From positions 1-44,385 of the forward strand of contig NZ_JADLJS010000042.1 in the NCBI RefSeq assembly GCF_015680405.1: a DNA stretch of 44,385 nucleotides. The letters run 5' to 3'. Shown piece after piece: positions 23,787 through 31,483 of the stretch (its first letter is position 1; the number at the start of each line of letters is the position of its first letter). Both the position numbers and the translations under genes were made by a program. The stretch is from Pseudomonas pudica (GTDB lineage: Bacteria > Pseudomonadota > Gammaproteobacteria > Pseudomonadales > Pseudomonadaceae). The notes below the pieces were generated by a model. It saw only the letters and a program-made list of their open reading frames with translations. It was not told the DNA's origin and made no database searches.

Positions 23787-25556
23787 TCAGAACTGCGTCG
23801 CCTCCAAACCATAAAGGCTGCCACTTCCCGCCCGAATACTCGCCTCCAGCCCCAACCCCCGCGGCAGAACACGCTGGAAGAAGAACTCCGCGCACGCAAG
23901 CTTGGCCCCATGAAATGCGGCATCTTCGTCACGCCTGGCCAACGCCACCGCGGCCATCCGCGCCCACATGTAGGCATACGCCGTCAGCCCGAACAGCTGC
24001 AGGTATTCCACCGCCACTGCGCTGACCAGGTTGGCATCCTCGCTGGCCCGCGCCCGCAGCCAGGCGCTGGTGGCCTCCAGCCGCGCCAGGCTCGCTTGCA
24101 GGGCATCACGGTGCAATGGCGCATCCACGCTGAAGGCCCGCACCTCGGCGGCAAAGCTGGCCAGCGCCCGGCCACCGTCAGCCAGCACCTTGCGCCCGAG
24201 CAGGTCGAGGGCCTGGATGCCATTGGTGCCTTCATAGATCTGCGCAATGCGTACGTCGCGCACCCGCTGCTCCTGGCCCCATTCGCGGATGTAGCCATGG
24301 CCGCCGTACACCTGCTGGCCGAGTACGCAGCTTTCCAGGCCGTTGTCGGTGAAGAACGCCTTGGCCACCGGCGTCAGCAGCGCCACCAGGCGCTGCGCAT
24401 GTTCGCGCTCGCCAGCGTCTTCAGCGTAGCGCGCCAGGTCCAGTTGCTGGCCGACGTAGGCGGCAAACGCCCGCCCACCTTCGGTGAGGGTGCGCATGGT
24501 CAGCAGCATGCGCCGCACATCGCCGTGGTGAATGATCGGGTCGGCAGCCTTGTCCTGTGCCTGCGGGCCGCTGGCGGCGCGGCTTTGCAGGCGTTCGTTG
24601 GCGTAGCGGGCGGCGCTCTGGTAGGACGCCTCGGCACAGCCGATGCCCTGGATGCCGATGGACAGGCGCTCGTAGTTCATCATGGTGAACATCGCCGCCA
24701 GGCCCTTGTTCGGCTCGCCCACCAGGTAACCGACGGCACTGTCGAAGTTCATCACGCAGGTGGCCGAGGCCTTGATGCCCATCTTGTGTTCGATCGAGCC
24801 GCAATGGGCGGCGTTGCGCGCCCCCAGGCGGCCATCGGCCTCGACCAGGTACTTGGGCACCAGGAACAGCGAGATGCCCTTGGCACCGGTCGGTGCATCC
24901 GGCAGCTTGGCCAGCACCAGGTGGACGATGTTCTCGGTCAGGTCCTGTTCGCCGCCGGTAATGAAGATCTTGCTGCCGCTGATGCGATAGCTGCCGTCTG
25001 CCTGGGGTTCGGCGCGGCTGCGGATCAGCCCCAGGTCGGTACCAGCATGGGGTTCGGTGAGGCACATGGTGCCGGCCCAGCGGCCCTCGTACAGGGGCGG
25101 CAGGTAGGTGGCCTTGAGCGTTTCGCTGGCGTGGGCGTCGATCGCCAGGCAACTGCCGGCGCTCAACGCCGAATACAGGCTGAAGCTGCAGTCGGCGGCA
25201 TAGAGCATTTCCTCGAACAGCACCCCGAGCATTTTCGGCATGCCCATGCCGCCATGTTCGGGGTTGCCGCCCAGGCCGACCCAACCGCCTTCGCGGTAGG
25301 TGTGCCAGGCCTCGCGGAAGCCGTCAGGGGTGGTGACTTCGCCTGCGGCGAAGCGCACGCCTTGCTCGTCACCGTTGCGGCTGAGCGGGGCAATCAGCTG
25401 GCCGGTGACTTTGGCTGCTTCCTCGAGGATGGCATCGGCGGTATCGGCGTCGATGCGCTCGGCCAGGGCTGGCAGGCGGGCCCACAGGGCCGGGGCGTTG
25501 AACACATCATGCAGGACGAAGCGCATGTCGCGCAGGGGGGCTGTGTAGGTGGTCAT
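23787..25556 (-). CDS. Acyl-CoA dehydrogenase (long form, DmdC-like group)
   Basis: A 589-residue FAD enzyme that introduces the alpha-beta double bond of acyl-CoA. Family blocks: MCLTEPHAGTDLGLIRSRA (164-182), ISGSKIFITGGEQDLTENIVHLVLA (192-216), and RIAQIYEGTNGIQALDLLGRKV, where Glu442 is the likely catalytic base. A C-terminal extension beyond residue 470 marks the ~590-residue group that includes 3-methylmercaptopropionyl-CoA dehydrogenases and several short or medium-chain enzymes. The start at 25556 fits the family opening MTTYTAPLRDMRFVLHDVF. It lies just downstream of the acyl-CoA synthetase, across a REP pair, and the two are likely one operon for activation and first oxidation of a carboxylic acid. 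Confidence 0.95.
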   Translation of the reverse strand: MTTYTAPLRDMRFVLHDVFNAPALWARLPALAERIDADTADAILEEAAKVTGQLIAPLSRNGDEQGVRFAAGEVTTPDGFREAWHTYREGGWVGLGGNPEHGGMGMPKMLGVLFEEMLYAADCSFSLYSALSAGSCLAIDAHASETLKATYLPPLYEGRWAGTMCLTEPHAGTDLGLIRSRAEPQADGSYRISGSKIFITGGEQDLTENIVHLVLAKLPDAPTGAKGISLFLVPKYLVEADGRLGARNAAHCGSIEHKMGIKASATCVMNFDSAVGYLVGEPNKGLAAMFTMMNYERLSIGIQGIGCAEASYQSAARYANERLQSRAASGPQAQDKAADPIIHHGDVRRMLLTMRTLTEGGRAFAAYVGQQLDLARYAEDAGEREHAQRLVALLTPVAKAFFTDNGLESCVLGQQVYGGHGYIREWGQEQRVRDVRIAQIYEGTNGIQALDLLGRKVLADGGRALASFAAEVRAFSVDAPLHRDALQASLARLEATSAWLRARASEDANLVSAVAVEYLQLFGLTAYAYMWARMAAVALARRDEDAAFHGAKLACAEFFFQRVLPRGLGLEASIRAGSGSLYGLEATQF

Positions 25557-25588
25557 CGGGAGCTCTTGGAATAAGGGAAACATGGGCT

Positions 25589-25682
25589 GGCCTCTTCGCG
25601 GGCACGCCCGCTCCCACAGGTCAAGCACAGGGTTCGAGGCCGGTGCGGTCCCTGTGGGAGCGGGCATGCCCGCGAAGAGGCC
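25589..25682. repeat. Inverted REP pair between acyl-CoA synthetase and dehydrogenase genes
   Basis: GGCCTCTTCGCGGGCACGCCCGCTCCCACAGG faces CCTGTGGGAGCGGGCATGCCCGCGAAGAGGCC, nearly perfectly inverted. It lies within a probable operon, as in the gcd-oprB gap. Confidence 0.88.
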
Positions 25683-25691
25683 ACCACTGGA

Positions 25692-27314
25692 TCAGAGGGC
25701 TTTGGCCCGGTCGCGCAGCACGTACTTCTGGATCTTGCCGGTGGAGGTCTTGGGCAGTTCGCCAAACACCACGGTCTTTGGCACCTTGAACCCGGCCAGG
25801 TGCTCGCGGCACCAGCTGGTGATGTCGGCTTCGCGGGTGTCTTCGCGGCCCGGCTTGAGGGCAATGAAGGCGCACGGGGTTTCCCCCCATTTTTCATCCG
25901 GACGCGCCACCACCGCGGCTTCCAGTACCGCCGGATGCTTGTACAGGGCATCCTCGACCTCGATGGTGGAGATGTTCTCACCACCGGAAATGATGATGTC
26001 CTTGAGCCGGTCCTTGATCTCGACATAGCCGTCGGCGTGCCACACGGCCAGGTCACCTGTGTGGAACCAGCCGCCACGGAAGGCTTCGACGGTGGCTTCG
26101 GGGTTCTTCAGGTAGCCCTTCATCACCGTATTGCCGCGCATGAAGATCTCGCCAAGGGTATTGCCGTCGCGCGGCACGGGCTCGAGGGTTTGCGGGTCGG
26201 CGACCATCAGGCCGTCGAGGGTCGGGTAGCGCACGCCCTGGCGGGACTTGATCCGCGCGCGCTCTTCCAGCGCCAGTTCATCCCATTCGTCATGCCAGGC
26301 ACACACGGTCACCGGGCCGTAGACCTCGGTCAGGCCGTAGGTGTGGGTGACCCGGATGCCCATCTCTTCCACGGCGCCGATGACCTTGGCGGGGGGCGCG
26401 GCGCCGGCGACCATGGCCTGCACCGGGTGCTCGATGGCCGCCTTGGCCGCCTCGGGCATGTTGACCAGGGCGTTGAGTACGATCGGCGCGCCGCACAGGT
26501 GGCTGACCCGGTGCTCGCGGATCAGGGTCAGGATCTTCTGCGGGTCGACCCGGCGCAGGAACACATGGGTGCCGGCCAGCGCGGTGATAGTCCATGGGTA
26601 GCACCAGCCGTTGCAGTGGAACATCGGCAGGGTCCACAGGTACACCGGGCGATGGCCCATGCCCCAGACCATCTGGTTGCCCAGGGCGTTCAGGTAAGCG
26701 CCACGGTGGTGGTAGACCACGCCCTTGGGGTTGCCGGTGGTGCCGGAGGTGTAGTTGAGCGAGATCGCCTGCCACTCGTCATCGGGCCACTCCCAGGCAA
26801 AGTCCGGGTCGCCCTCGGCGAGGAACGCCTCATAATCCAGTTCGCTGACCGCACGGCCTTCGCCATACTCCGGGTCATCCACATCCACCACCAATGGCGG
26901 GTGCTCGAGCAAGGCCAGGGCCGCCTCGATGACCGTGTGGAACTCGCGGTCGGTGATCAGCACCTTGGCCTCGCCATGCTGCAGCATGAAGGCGATGGCT
27001 TCGGCATCCAGGCGGACGTTCAGGGTGTTGAGCACGGCGCCGGTCATGGGCACGCCAAAATGGGCTTCGAGCATGGCCGGAATGTTGGGCAGCATCACCG
27101 CCACGGTGTCGCCACGACCGATACCCCGGCCCACCAGGGCGCTGGCCAGGCGCCGGCAGCGTTGGTAGGTCTGCTGCCAGTTGCGGCGGATGGCACCATG
27201 CACTACCGCCGGATAGTCGCCGTATACGGCAGCGGTGCGTTCGATGAAACTCAGCGGAGTGAGCGCGACATGGTTGACGGCAGCGGGCATCAGGCCCTGG
27301 GCATAGATCGACAT
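25692..27314 (-). CDS. Acyl-CoA synthetase (AMP-forming)
   Basis: A 540-residue member of the ANL superfamily that activates a carboxylic acid to its CoA thioester with ATP. The phosphate-binding motif YTSGTTGNPKG is at 188-198. Later motifs include THTYGLTEVYGPVT, WFHTGDLAVWHADGYVEIKDRLKDIIISGGENIS and C-terminal PKTSTGKIQK with Lys527 the likely adenylation lysine. The sequence resembles medium-chain and methylmercaptopropionate CoA ligases; the chain length cannot be set from motifs. The start at 27314 (MSIYAQGLMPAAVNH) fits the family. It is the first gene of a unit with the dehydrogenase and is divergent from a two-component system, which is the obvious candidate regulator. Confidence 0.95.
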   Translation of the reverse strand: MSIYAQGLMPAAVNHVALTPLSFIERTAAVYGDYPAVVHGAIRRNWQQTYQRCRRLASALVGRGIGRGDTVAVMLPNIPAMLEAHFGVPMTGAVLNTLNVRLDAEAIAFMLQHGEAKVLITDREFHTVIEAALALLEHPPLVVDVDDPEYGEGRAVSELDYEAFLAEGDPDFAWEWPDDEWQAISLNYTSGTTGNPKGVVYHHRGAYLNALGNQMVWGMGHRPVYLWTLPMFHCNGWCYPWTITALAGTHVFLRRVDPQKILTLIREHRVSHLCGAPIVLNALVNMPEAAKAAIEHPVQAMVAGAAPPAKVIGAVEEMGIRVTHTYGLTEVYGPVTVCAWHDEWDELALEERARIKSRQGVRYPTLDGLMVADPQTLEPVPRDGNTLGEIFMRGNTVMKGYLKNPEATVEAFRGGWFHTGDLAVWHADGYVEIKDRLKDIIISGGENISTIEVEDALYKHPAVLEAAVVARPDEKWGETPCAFIALKPGREDTREADITSWCREHLAGFKVPKTVVFGELPKTSTGKIQKYVLRDRAKAL

Positions 27315-27462
27315 GCGGTAATCCTGTAGGGGAGGCAGGCACAACCTGTGCGCTTGACCCCCGGTGGCTGATTGTTAGCTCTGTTCAGGGTGCAGGGACG
27401 CGGACGGTGGGCCGCTCCCTTGTCGCAGTTTTACGCGAGTCGCTATGGTATTAGGAATATCG

Positions 27463-27490
27463 ACTATAGCAATATAGTAAAACTACTATA
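27463..27490. promoter_or_regulatory. Overlapping AT-rich palindromes in the divergent acyl-CoA/two-component promoter
   Basis: Two palindromes share a half-site: ACTATA-GCAA-TATAGT (27463-27478) and TATAGTA-AAAC-TACTATA (27473-27490). Their centres are 11 bp apart, one helical turn, so dimers could bind side by side on one face. The element ends 17 bp before the GTG start of the sensor kinase and 149 bp from the synthetase start. It is a strong candidate site for the adjacent FixJ-type regulator. Confidence 0.5.
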
Positions 27491-27507
27491 ACAACGAGCC
27501 GCCTACC

Positions 27508-28914
27508 GTGGACAACACTGCCTATCCCTTGCTCGCCAAGGACCCACAACCCAGCCTGATGCTGGCTGGCGACGCCAGGCCGTTGGCACTCAACCCGGCA
27601 CTGCAGGCCTGGGTCGATGAAGGCCCGGCACTGGCCAGCTGGCTGCCGGGCAACTGCACCGCCCTGGTGCGCGCCTGCCTGCGCCAGCGCCGGGCGATCG
27701 CCGATGTCGAGGTGCAAGTCGGCGAACGCATCGTGCTGTGGAGCTTCATCCCTGACGACCAGGGCCAGCAGGTGCTGGCGCGTTGCCGCGACGCCAGCGA
27801 CGAGCGCCATGGCGCACGCGAGGCCAGCCGCGCCCGGCGTCTGTACCGGCTGATCATCGAGAACACCACCGATCTGATCTCCCGGCACAGCCCTGACGGC
27901 CGTTTCCTCGATGCCTCGCCGGCGGCATTCCGCCTGCTTGGCCTGTGGCCCGAGCAACTGCGCGGCATGGCCGTGCATACCTTGCTGCACCCACGCGAGC
28001 GTCGCCAGGTGCTGCGCCAGGCCGCCGCCGCCCTGGACCAGGACGGCTACCACACCATGACCTGCCGCGTGCGCCAGGCCGCAGGCGGCTACCGCTGGTT
28101 CGAAATCGCCAGCCGGGCCATCCGCGAAACCTACACCGGCGCGGTGGTCGAGGTGGTCAGCGTGTCTCGCGACATCACCCTGCGCATCGAAGCCCAGGAA
28201 AGCCTGGCGCACAGTGCCCGGTTGGCCACCTTGGGCGAGCTGGCTTCGGGCATTGCCCACGAGATCAACCAGCCGTTGGCTGCAGTGGTCAACTACGCCA
28301 ATGCCAGCCAGCGCTACCTGCAGGGCCTGGAGCGTGACCCGCAGGCCCGCGAGCGGGTGGGGCAGGGCCTGCAGCGCATCTGCGAACAGGCCACCCATGC
28401 CGCCGAAGTGATCCGCCGCCTGCGCGCCTTCCTGCGCAAGGGGCCACGCCGCCTGCAGGCGCTGGACGTGGCCGAGGTGGCCGGCGAAGCCATGCGCCTG
28501 TGCGCCTGGGAGGCCGCACGTGACCAGGTGGTGGTCGAGCTGCGCATGAGCGCGCAGCTGCCCTTGGTGTATGCCGACCGGGTACTGCTGGAGCAGGTGC
28601 TGTTGAACCTGCTGCGCAACGCCATCGATGCCAACCGCGAGCAGCATGGCGAGCGGCCGTCACGTATCCTGCTTGGCGCCGCGCGCGATGGCGATGGCGT
28701 GCTGGTCGAGGTGGCCGACCAGGGCCCGGGCGTGGCGCCCGAGCGCCTGGATGAAATCTTCACGCCGTTCACCACCAGCAAGGCCGACGGCCTGGGTCTT
28801 GGCCTGAGCATGAGCCGCAGCCTGATCGAGGGCTTTGGCGGCAACCTGTGGGCGCGAGCCGGTGACAATGGTGGTCTGGTACTGTGCTGCCGCCTGGCGG
28901 TCAGCAGGGGATAA
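27508..28914 (+). CDS. Soluble PAS-domain sensor histidine kinase
   Basis: A 468-residue kinase without a membrane segment, so it should sense a cytoplasmic signal. An N-terminal ~105 residues resemble a divergent PAS-like region. A PAS domain follows (YRLIIENTTDLISRHSPDGRFLDASPAAFRLLG to VVSVSRDITLR, about 113-227). The phosphoacceptor is His251 in GIAHEINQPLAAVVNYANAS, of the FixL/DctB-like group. ATP-binding boxes are LLNLLRNAIDANRE (N), VEVADQGPGV (G1), FTPFTTSKADGLGLGLSMS (F/G2). The start is GTG at 27508; the ribosome site is weak. It is 6 bp from its response regulator and diverges from the acyl-CoA genes, so it may detect their substrate or CoA product. Confidence 0.93.
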   Translation: MDNTAYPLLAKDPQPSLMLAGDARPLALNPALQAWVDEGPALASWLPGNCTALVRACLRQRRAIADVEVQVGERIVLWSFIPDDQGQQVLARCRDASDERHGAREASRARRLYRLIIENTTDLISRHSPDGRFLDASPAAFRLLGLWPEQLRGMAVHTLLHPRERRQVLRQAAAALDQDGYHTMTCRVRQAAGGYRWFEIASRAIRETYTGAVVEVVSVSRDITLRIEAQESLAHSARLATLGELASGIAHEINQPLAAVVNYANASQRYLQGLERDPQARERVGQGLQRICEQATHAAEVIRRLRAFLRKGPRRLQALDVAEVAGEAMRLCAWEAARDQVVVELRMSAQLPLVYADRVLLEQVLLNLLRNAIDANREQHGERPSRILLGAARDGDGVLVEVADQGPGVAPERLDEIFTPFTTSKADGLGLGLSMSRSLIEGFGGNLWARAGDNGGLVLCCRLAVSRG

Positions 28915-28920
28915 GGGGAG

Positions 28921-29559
28921 ATGGCGGTGCAAGCGAAAGTGTATGTGGTGGATGACGACCAGGGTATGCGGGACTCCACGGTGTGGCTGCTGCAGTCGGT
29001 GGGCTTGCAGGCCTTGCCGTTCGCCGGTGGGCAGGCGTTTCTCGACGCCTGCGTCGACGATGGGCCGGCTTGCGTGCTGCTGGATGTGCGCATGCCCGGG
29101 CTGGGCGGGTTGGCGGTGCAGCAGGCGATGCGCGAGCGTGGCCTGGGGTTGCCGGTGATCTTCGTCAGCGGCCATGCCGATGTGCCGATCGTGGTGCGGG
29201 CATTCAAGGCCGGCGCCTGCGACTTCATCGAAAAGCCCTACAACGACCAGTTGCTGCTCGACAGCGTACAGGCCGCGCTGGAGAACGCCGGGCGGGCACG
29301 CCAGGACGACCAGGCGCTGGCCCGGGTGCAGGCGCGCATCGACGGCCTGACCCCGCGCGAGCGCGATGTGTTCGAGCCGTTGGCCCAAGGGTTGAGCAAC
29401 CGCGAGATTGCCGAGCGGCTGGGCGTGAGCGTGAAGACGGTGGACCTGTACCGGGGGCGAGTGATGAAGCGGTTGCAGGCCGATAGCCTGGCGGAGTTGG
29501 TGGGCATGGCCATAGCCTGCGGGGCGGTGGAGGCATTGGGCCTGCGATTGCGGCAGTGA
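28921..29559 (+). CDS. FixJ/NarL-type response regulator
   Basis: A 212-residue regulator. The receiver has acidic pocket DDDQ (11-13), phosphorylated Asp55 in LLDVRMPG, Ser83 in FVSGHAD and Lys105 in FIEKPY, with the FixJ-like GHADVPIVVRAFKAGACDFIEKPY block. The LuxR/GerE helix-turn-helix is LTPRERDVFEPLAQGLSNREIAERLGVSVKTVDLYRGRVMKRLQ. ATG 28921 sits very close to the AAGGGGAG ribosome site; GTG at 28927 is better spaced and could be the true start. It probably activates the divergent acyl-CoA genes through the palindromes at 27463-27490. Confidence 0.94.
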   Translation: MAVQAKVYVVDDDQGMRDSTVWLLQSVGLQALPFAGGQAFLDACVDDGPACVLLDVRMPGLGGLAVQQAMRERGLGLPVIFVSGHADVPIVVRAFKAGACDFIEKPYNDQLLLDSVQAALENAGRARQDDQALARVQARIDGLTPRERDVFEPLAQGLSNREIAERLGVSVKTVDLYRGRVMKRLQADSLAELVGMAIACGAVEALGLRLRQ

Positions 29560-29573
29560 CAGCAGTCACAGTT

Positions 29574-29662
29574 CCCTGTGGGAGCGGGCGTGCCCGCGAA
29601 GCAGGCACCGCGGAGGATGGCACGGGCTTCGCCCGTGTTCGCGGGCATGCCTGCTCCCACAA
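29574..29662. repeat. Inverted REP pair downstream of the response regulator
   Basis: CCCTGTGGGAGCGGGCGTGCCCGCGAAGCAGG faces TTCGCGGGCATGCCTGCTCCCACAAGG, with a GCACGGGCTTCGCCCGTG hairpin between. It separates the two-component unit from the downstream marR promoter. Confidence 0.85.
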
Positions 29663-29729
29663 GGGCGCGCAGGTTTTCAGGTGTGCTTAAGCAATTCATG
29701 AAATTTTCCATAGCAACCTAATCAAAGCT

Positions 29730-29758
29730 TTGACATTCACTGCCTAGGCAGTAATATT
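29730..29758 (+). promoter_or_regulatory. marR-emrAB promoter with palindromic operator in the spacer
   Basis: TTGACA (29730-29735) is a perfect -35 box. The perfect 14-bp palindrome ACTGCCTAGGCAGT (29739-29752) follows, then TAATAT/AATATT (29752-29758) as the -10 box at 16-17 bp spacing. A dimer bound to the palindrome would cover the promoter spacer, as expected for autorepression by the adjacent MarR protein. Confidence 0.65.
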
Positions 29759-29785
29759 TTTACACAATTAATCGAGCAGTCTCCG

Positions 29786-30259
29786 ATGGCCCATTTCTCC
29801 CCCGAAAACTTCCAGACCTGCGCCATCGGCATGCTGCTTGGCCGTGCGGCGATCCTCAAGGACCGCATTCTCGACTGGCACCTCGAATCGGAAGGCGTCA
29901 CCGCCGCGCAGTTCAAGGTGCTGATCATCGTCACCCAGTACCAGGTGGACACCCCGGCCGAACTGTGCCGTTACCTGGGCCTGGACAGCGGCTCGATGAC
30001 CCGCATGCTCGACCGCCTCGAGCAGAAGGAGCTGATCGTGCGCAACCGCTGCGCCGACGACCGCCGCCAGGTGCGTCTGGCCCTTACCGCCGATGGCCAG
30101 CGCCTGGCTGACCGCCTGCCGGAAATCGGCGCGGCGGCCATGAACGAGTTGTGCGGCGCGCTGGCAGCCGAAGAGCTCCAGACCCTGGAAGGCCTGCTGG
30201 CCAAGGTCCTGCTCGCTGCCGGCGACCCGTTGACGATCCGCCGCTTCGGCGATCGTTGA
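29786..30259 (+). CDS. MarR-family transcriptional repressor
   Basis: A 157-residue winged-helix regulator. The core is GVTAAQFKVLIIVTQYQVDTPAELCRYLGLDSGSMTRMLDRLEQKELIVRNRCADDRRQVRLALTADG, with the recognition helix around SGSMTRMLDRLEQK and the wing R-x-x-x-x-D-D-R-R-Q-V. It is first in an apparent operon with EmrA and EmrB-type efflux genes (30-bp gap to the next). A perfect palindrome sits in its promoter, so a drug or phenolic ligand probably relieves autorepression. Close to EmrR/MprA in arrangement; the inducer is unknown. Confidence 0.93.
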   Translation: MAHFSPENFQTCAIGMLLGRAAILKDRILDWHLESEGVTAAQFKVLIIVTQYQVDTPAELCRYLGLDSGSMTRMLDRLEQKELIVRNRCADDRRQVRLALTADGQRLADRLPEIGAAAMNELCGALAAEELQTLEGLLAKVLLAAGDPLTIRRFGDR

Positions 30260-30289
30260 TCCCTGTCACGAATTATCCAAGGTATTGTC

Positions 30290-31483
30290 ATGGCCACTCC
30301 CGCAGACACCCCGACTCCCTCCGCCGCGCCCGAACCGTCGCGCAAGCGCAAGGCCTGGCTGCTTGGCCTGCTATTGCTGCTGATCCTTGCCGGCGCCGGT
30401 GCCTGGGCCTGGTACAGCCTGGTCGGGCGCTGGCACGAAAGCACCGACGATGCCTACGTCAACGGCAACGTGGTGGAGATCACCCCGCTGGTCACCGGCA
30501 CCGTCACCAGCATCGGTGCCGATGACGGCGACCTGGTCCACGCCGGCCAGGTACTGCTGCAATTCGACCCGGCCGACAGCCAGGTGGCTTTGCAGTCTGC
30601 CGAAGCCAGGCTGGCGCGCAGCGTGCGCCAGGTGCGCGGGTTGTACAGCAACGTCGACGCGCTCAAGGCCCAGCTGGAAACCCGCCAGGCCGAGCTGCGC
30701 AAGGCCCGGCAGGACTTCAATCGGCGCAAGGTGCTGGCCGACAGCGGTGCGATTGCTGCCGAAGAGTTGTCCCATGCCCGCGATGACCTGAGCGTGGCCG
30801 AGGCCGCCGTCAACAGTGCGCGCCAGCAGCTCAGCACCAGCACCGCGCTGGTCGACGACACCGTGGTGTCCTCGCACCCCGAGGTGATGGCCGCCGCCGC
30901 CGACCTGCGCCAGGCCTACCTCGACCACGCCCGCACCACCCTTGTGGCACCGGTCACCGGCTATGTTGCCAAGCGTACCGTGCAGCTGGGCCAGCGCCTG
31001 CAACCGGGCACCGCGACCATGGCAGTGATCCCGCTGGACCAGGTGTGGATCGACGCCAACTTCAAGGAAACCCAGCTGCGCGACATGCGTATCGGCCAGC
31101 CGGTGCAGATCAGCGCCGACCTGTACGGCAGCGAAGTCAGGTACAGCGGCACGGTCGACAGCCTAGGCGCCGGCACCGGCAGCGCCTTTGCCCTGTTGCC
31201 TGCGCAGAATGCCACCGGTAACTGGATCAAGATCGTCCAGCGCGTGCCGGTGCGCATCCACCTCAGCCCCGACCAGCTCAAGGACCACCCACTGCGTATC
31301 GGCCTGTCCACCGTGGTCGAGGTCGACCTGCACGACCAGAGCGGCCCGGCCTTGGCCCAGCAGCCACCACAGCAGGCCAGCTACACCACCCAGGTGTATG
31401 ACCGCCAGCTGGTCGAAGCCGACAACCTGATTGCCCGGTTGATCCACGAAAACAGCGCAACCGGCAAGACGGCCCAGCGATGA
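30290..31483 (+). CDS. EmrA-type membrane-fusion (HlyD family) efflux subunit
   Basis: A 397-residue periplasmic adaptor. A cytoplasmic tail of about 23 residues is followed by one TM (AWLLGLLLLLILAGAGAWAWY). The typical STDDAYVNGNVVEITPLVTGTVTSIGADDGDLVHAGQVLLQFD lipoyl half comes next, then a coiled-coil hairpin (about 100-190), then the second lipoyl half TTLVAPVTGYVAKRTVQLGQRLQPGT and the beta-barrel domain (VWIDANFKETQLRDMRIGQPVQI). It links the EmrB pump to an outer-membrane channel. The stop overlaps the emrB start by four bases (ATGA). No outer-membrane factor gene is adjacent. Confidence 0.94.
   Translation: MATPADTPTPSAAPEPSRKRKAWLLGLLLLLILAGAGAWAWYSLVGRWHESTDDAYVNGNVVEITPLVTGTVTSIGADDGDLVHAGQVLLQFDPADSQVALQSAEARLARSVRQVRGLYSNVDALKAQLETRQAELRKARQDFNRRKVLADSGAIAAEELSHARDDLSVAEAAVNSARQQLSTSTALVDDTVVSSHPEVMAAAADLRQAYLDHARTTLVAPVTGYVAKRTVQLGQRLQPGTATMAVIPLDQVWIDANFKETQLRDMRIGQPVQISADLYGSEVRYSGTVDSLGAGTGSAFALLPAQNATGNWIKIVQRVPVRIHLSPDQLKDHPLRIGLSTVVEVDLHDQSGPALAQQPPQQASYTTQVYDRQLVEADNLIARLIHENSATGKTAQR

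Noticed and set aside
23787..27314. Calling the acyl-CoA pair dmdB/dmdC
   Set aside because: Length and motifs fit that group, but it includes enzymes for other acids; no dmdA or dmdD is nearby.
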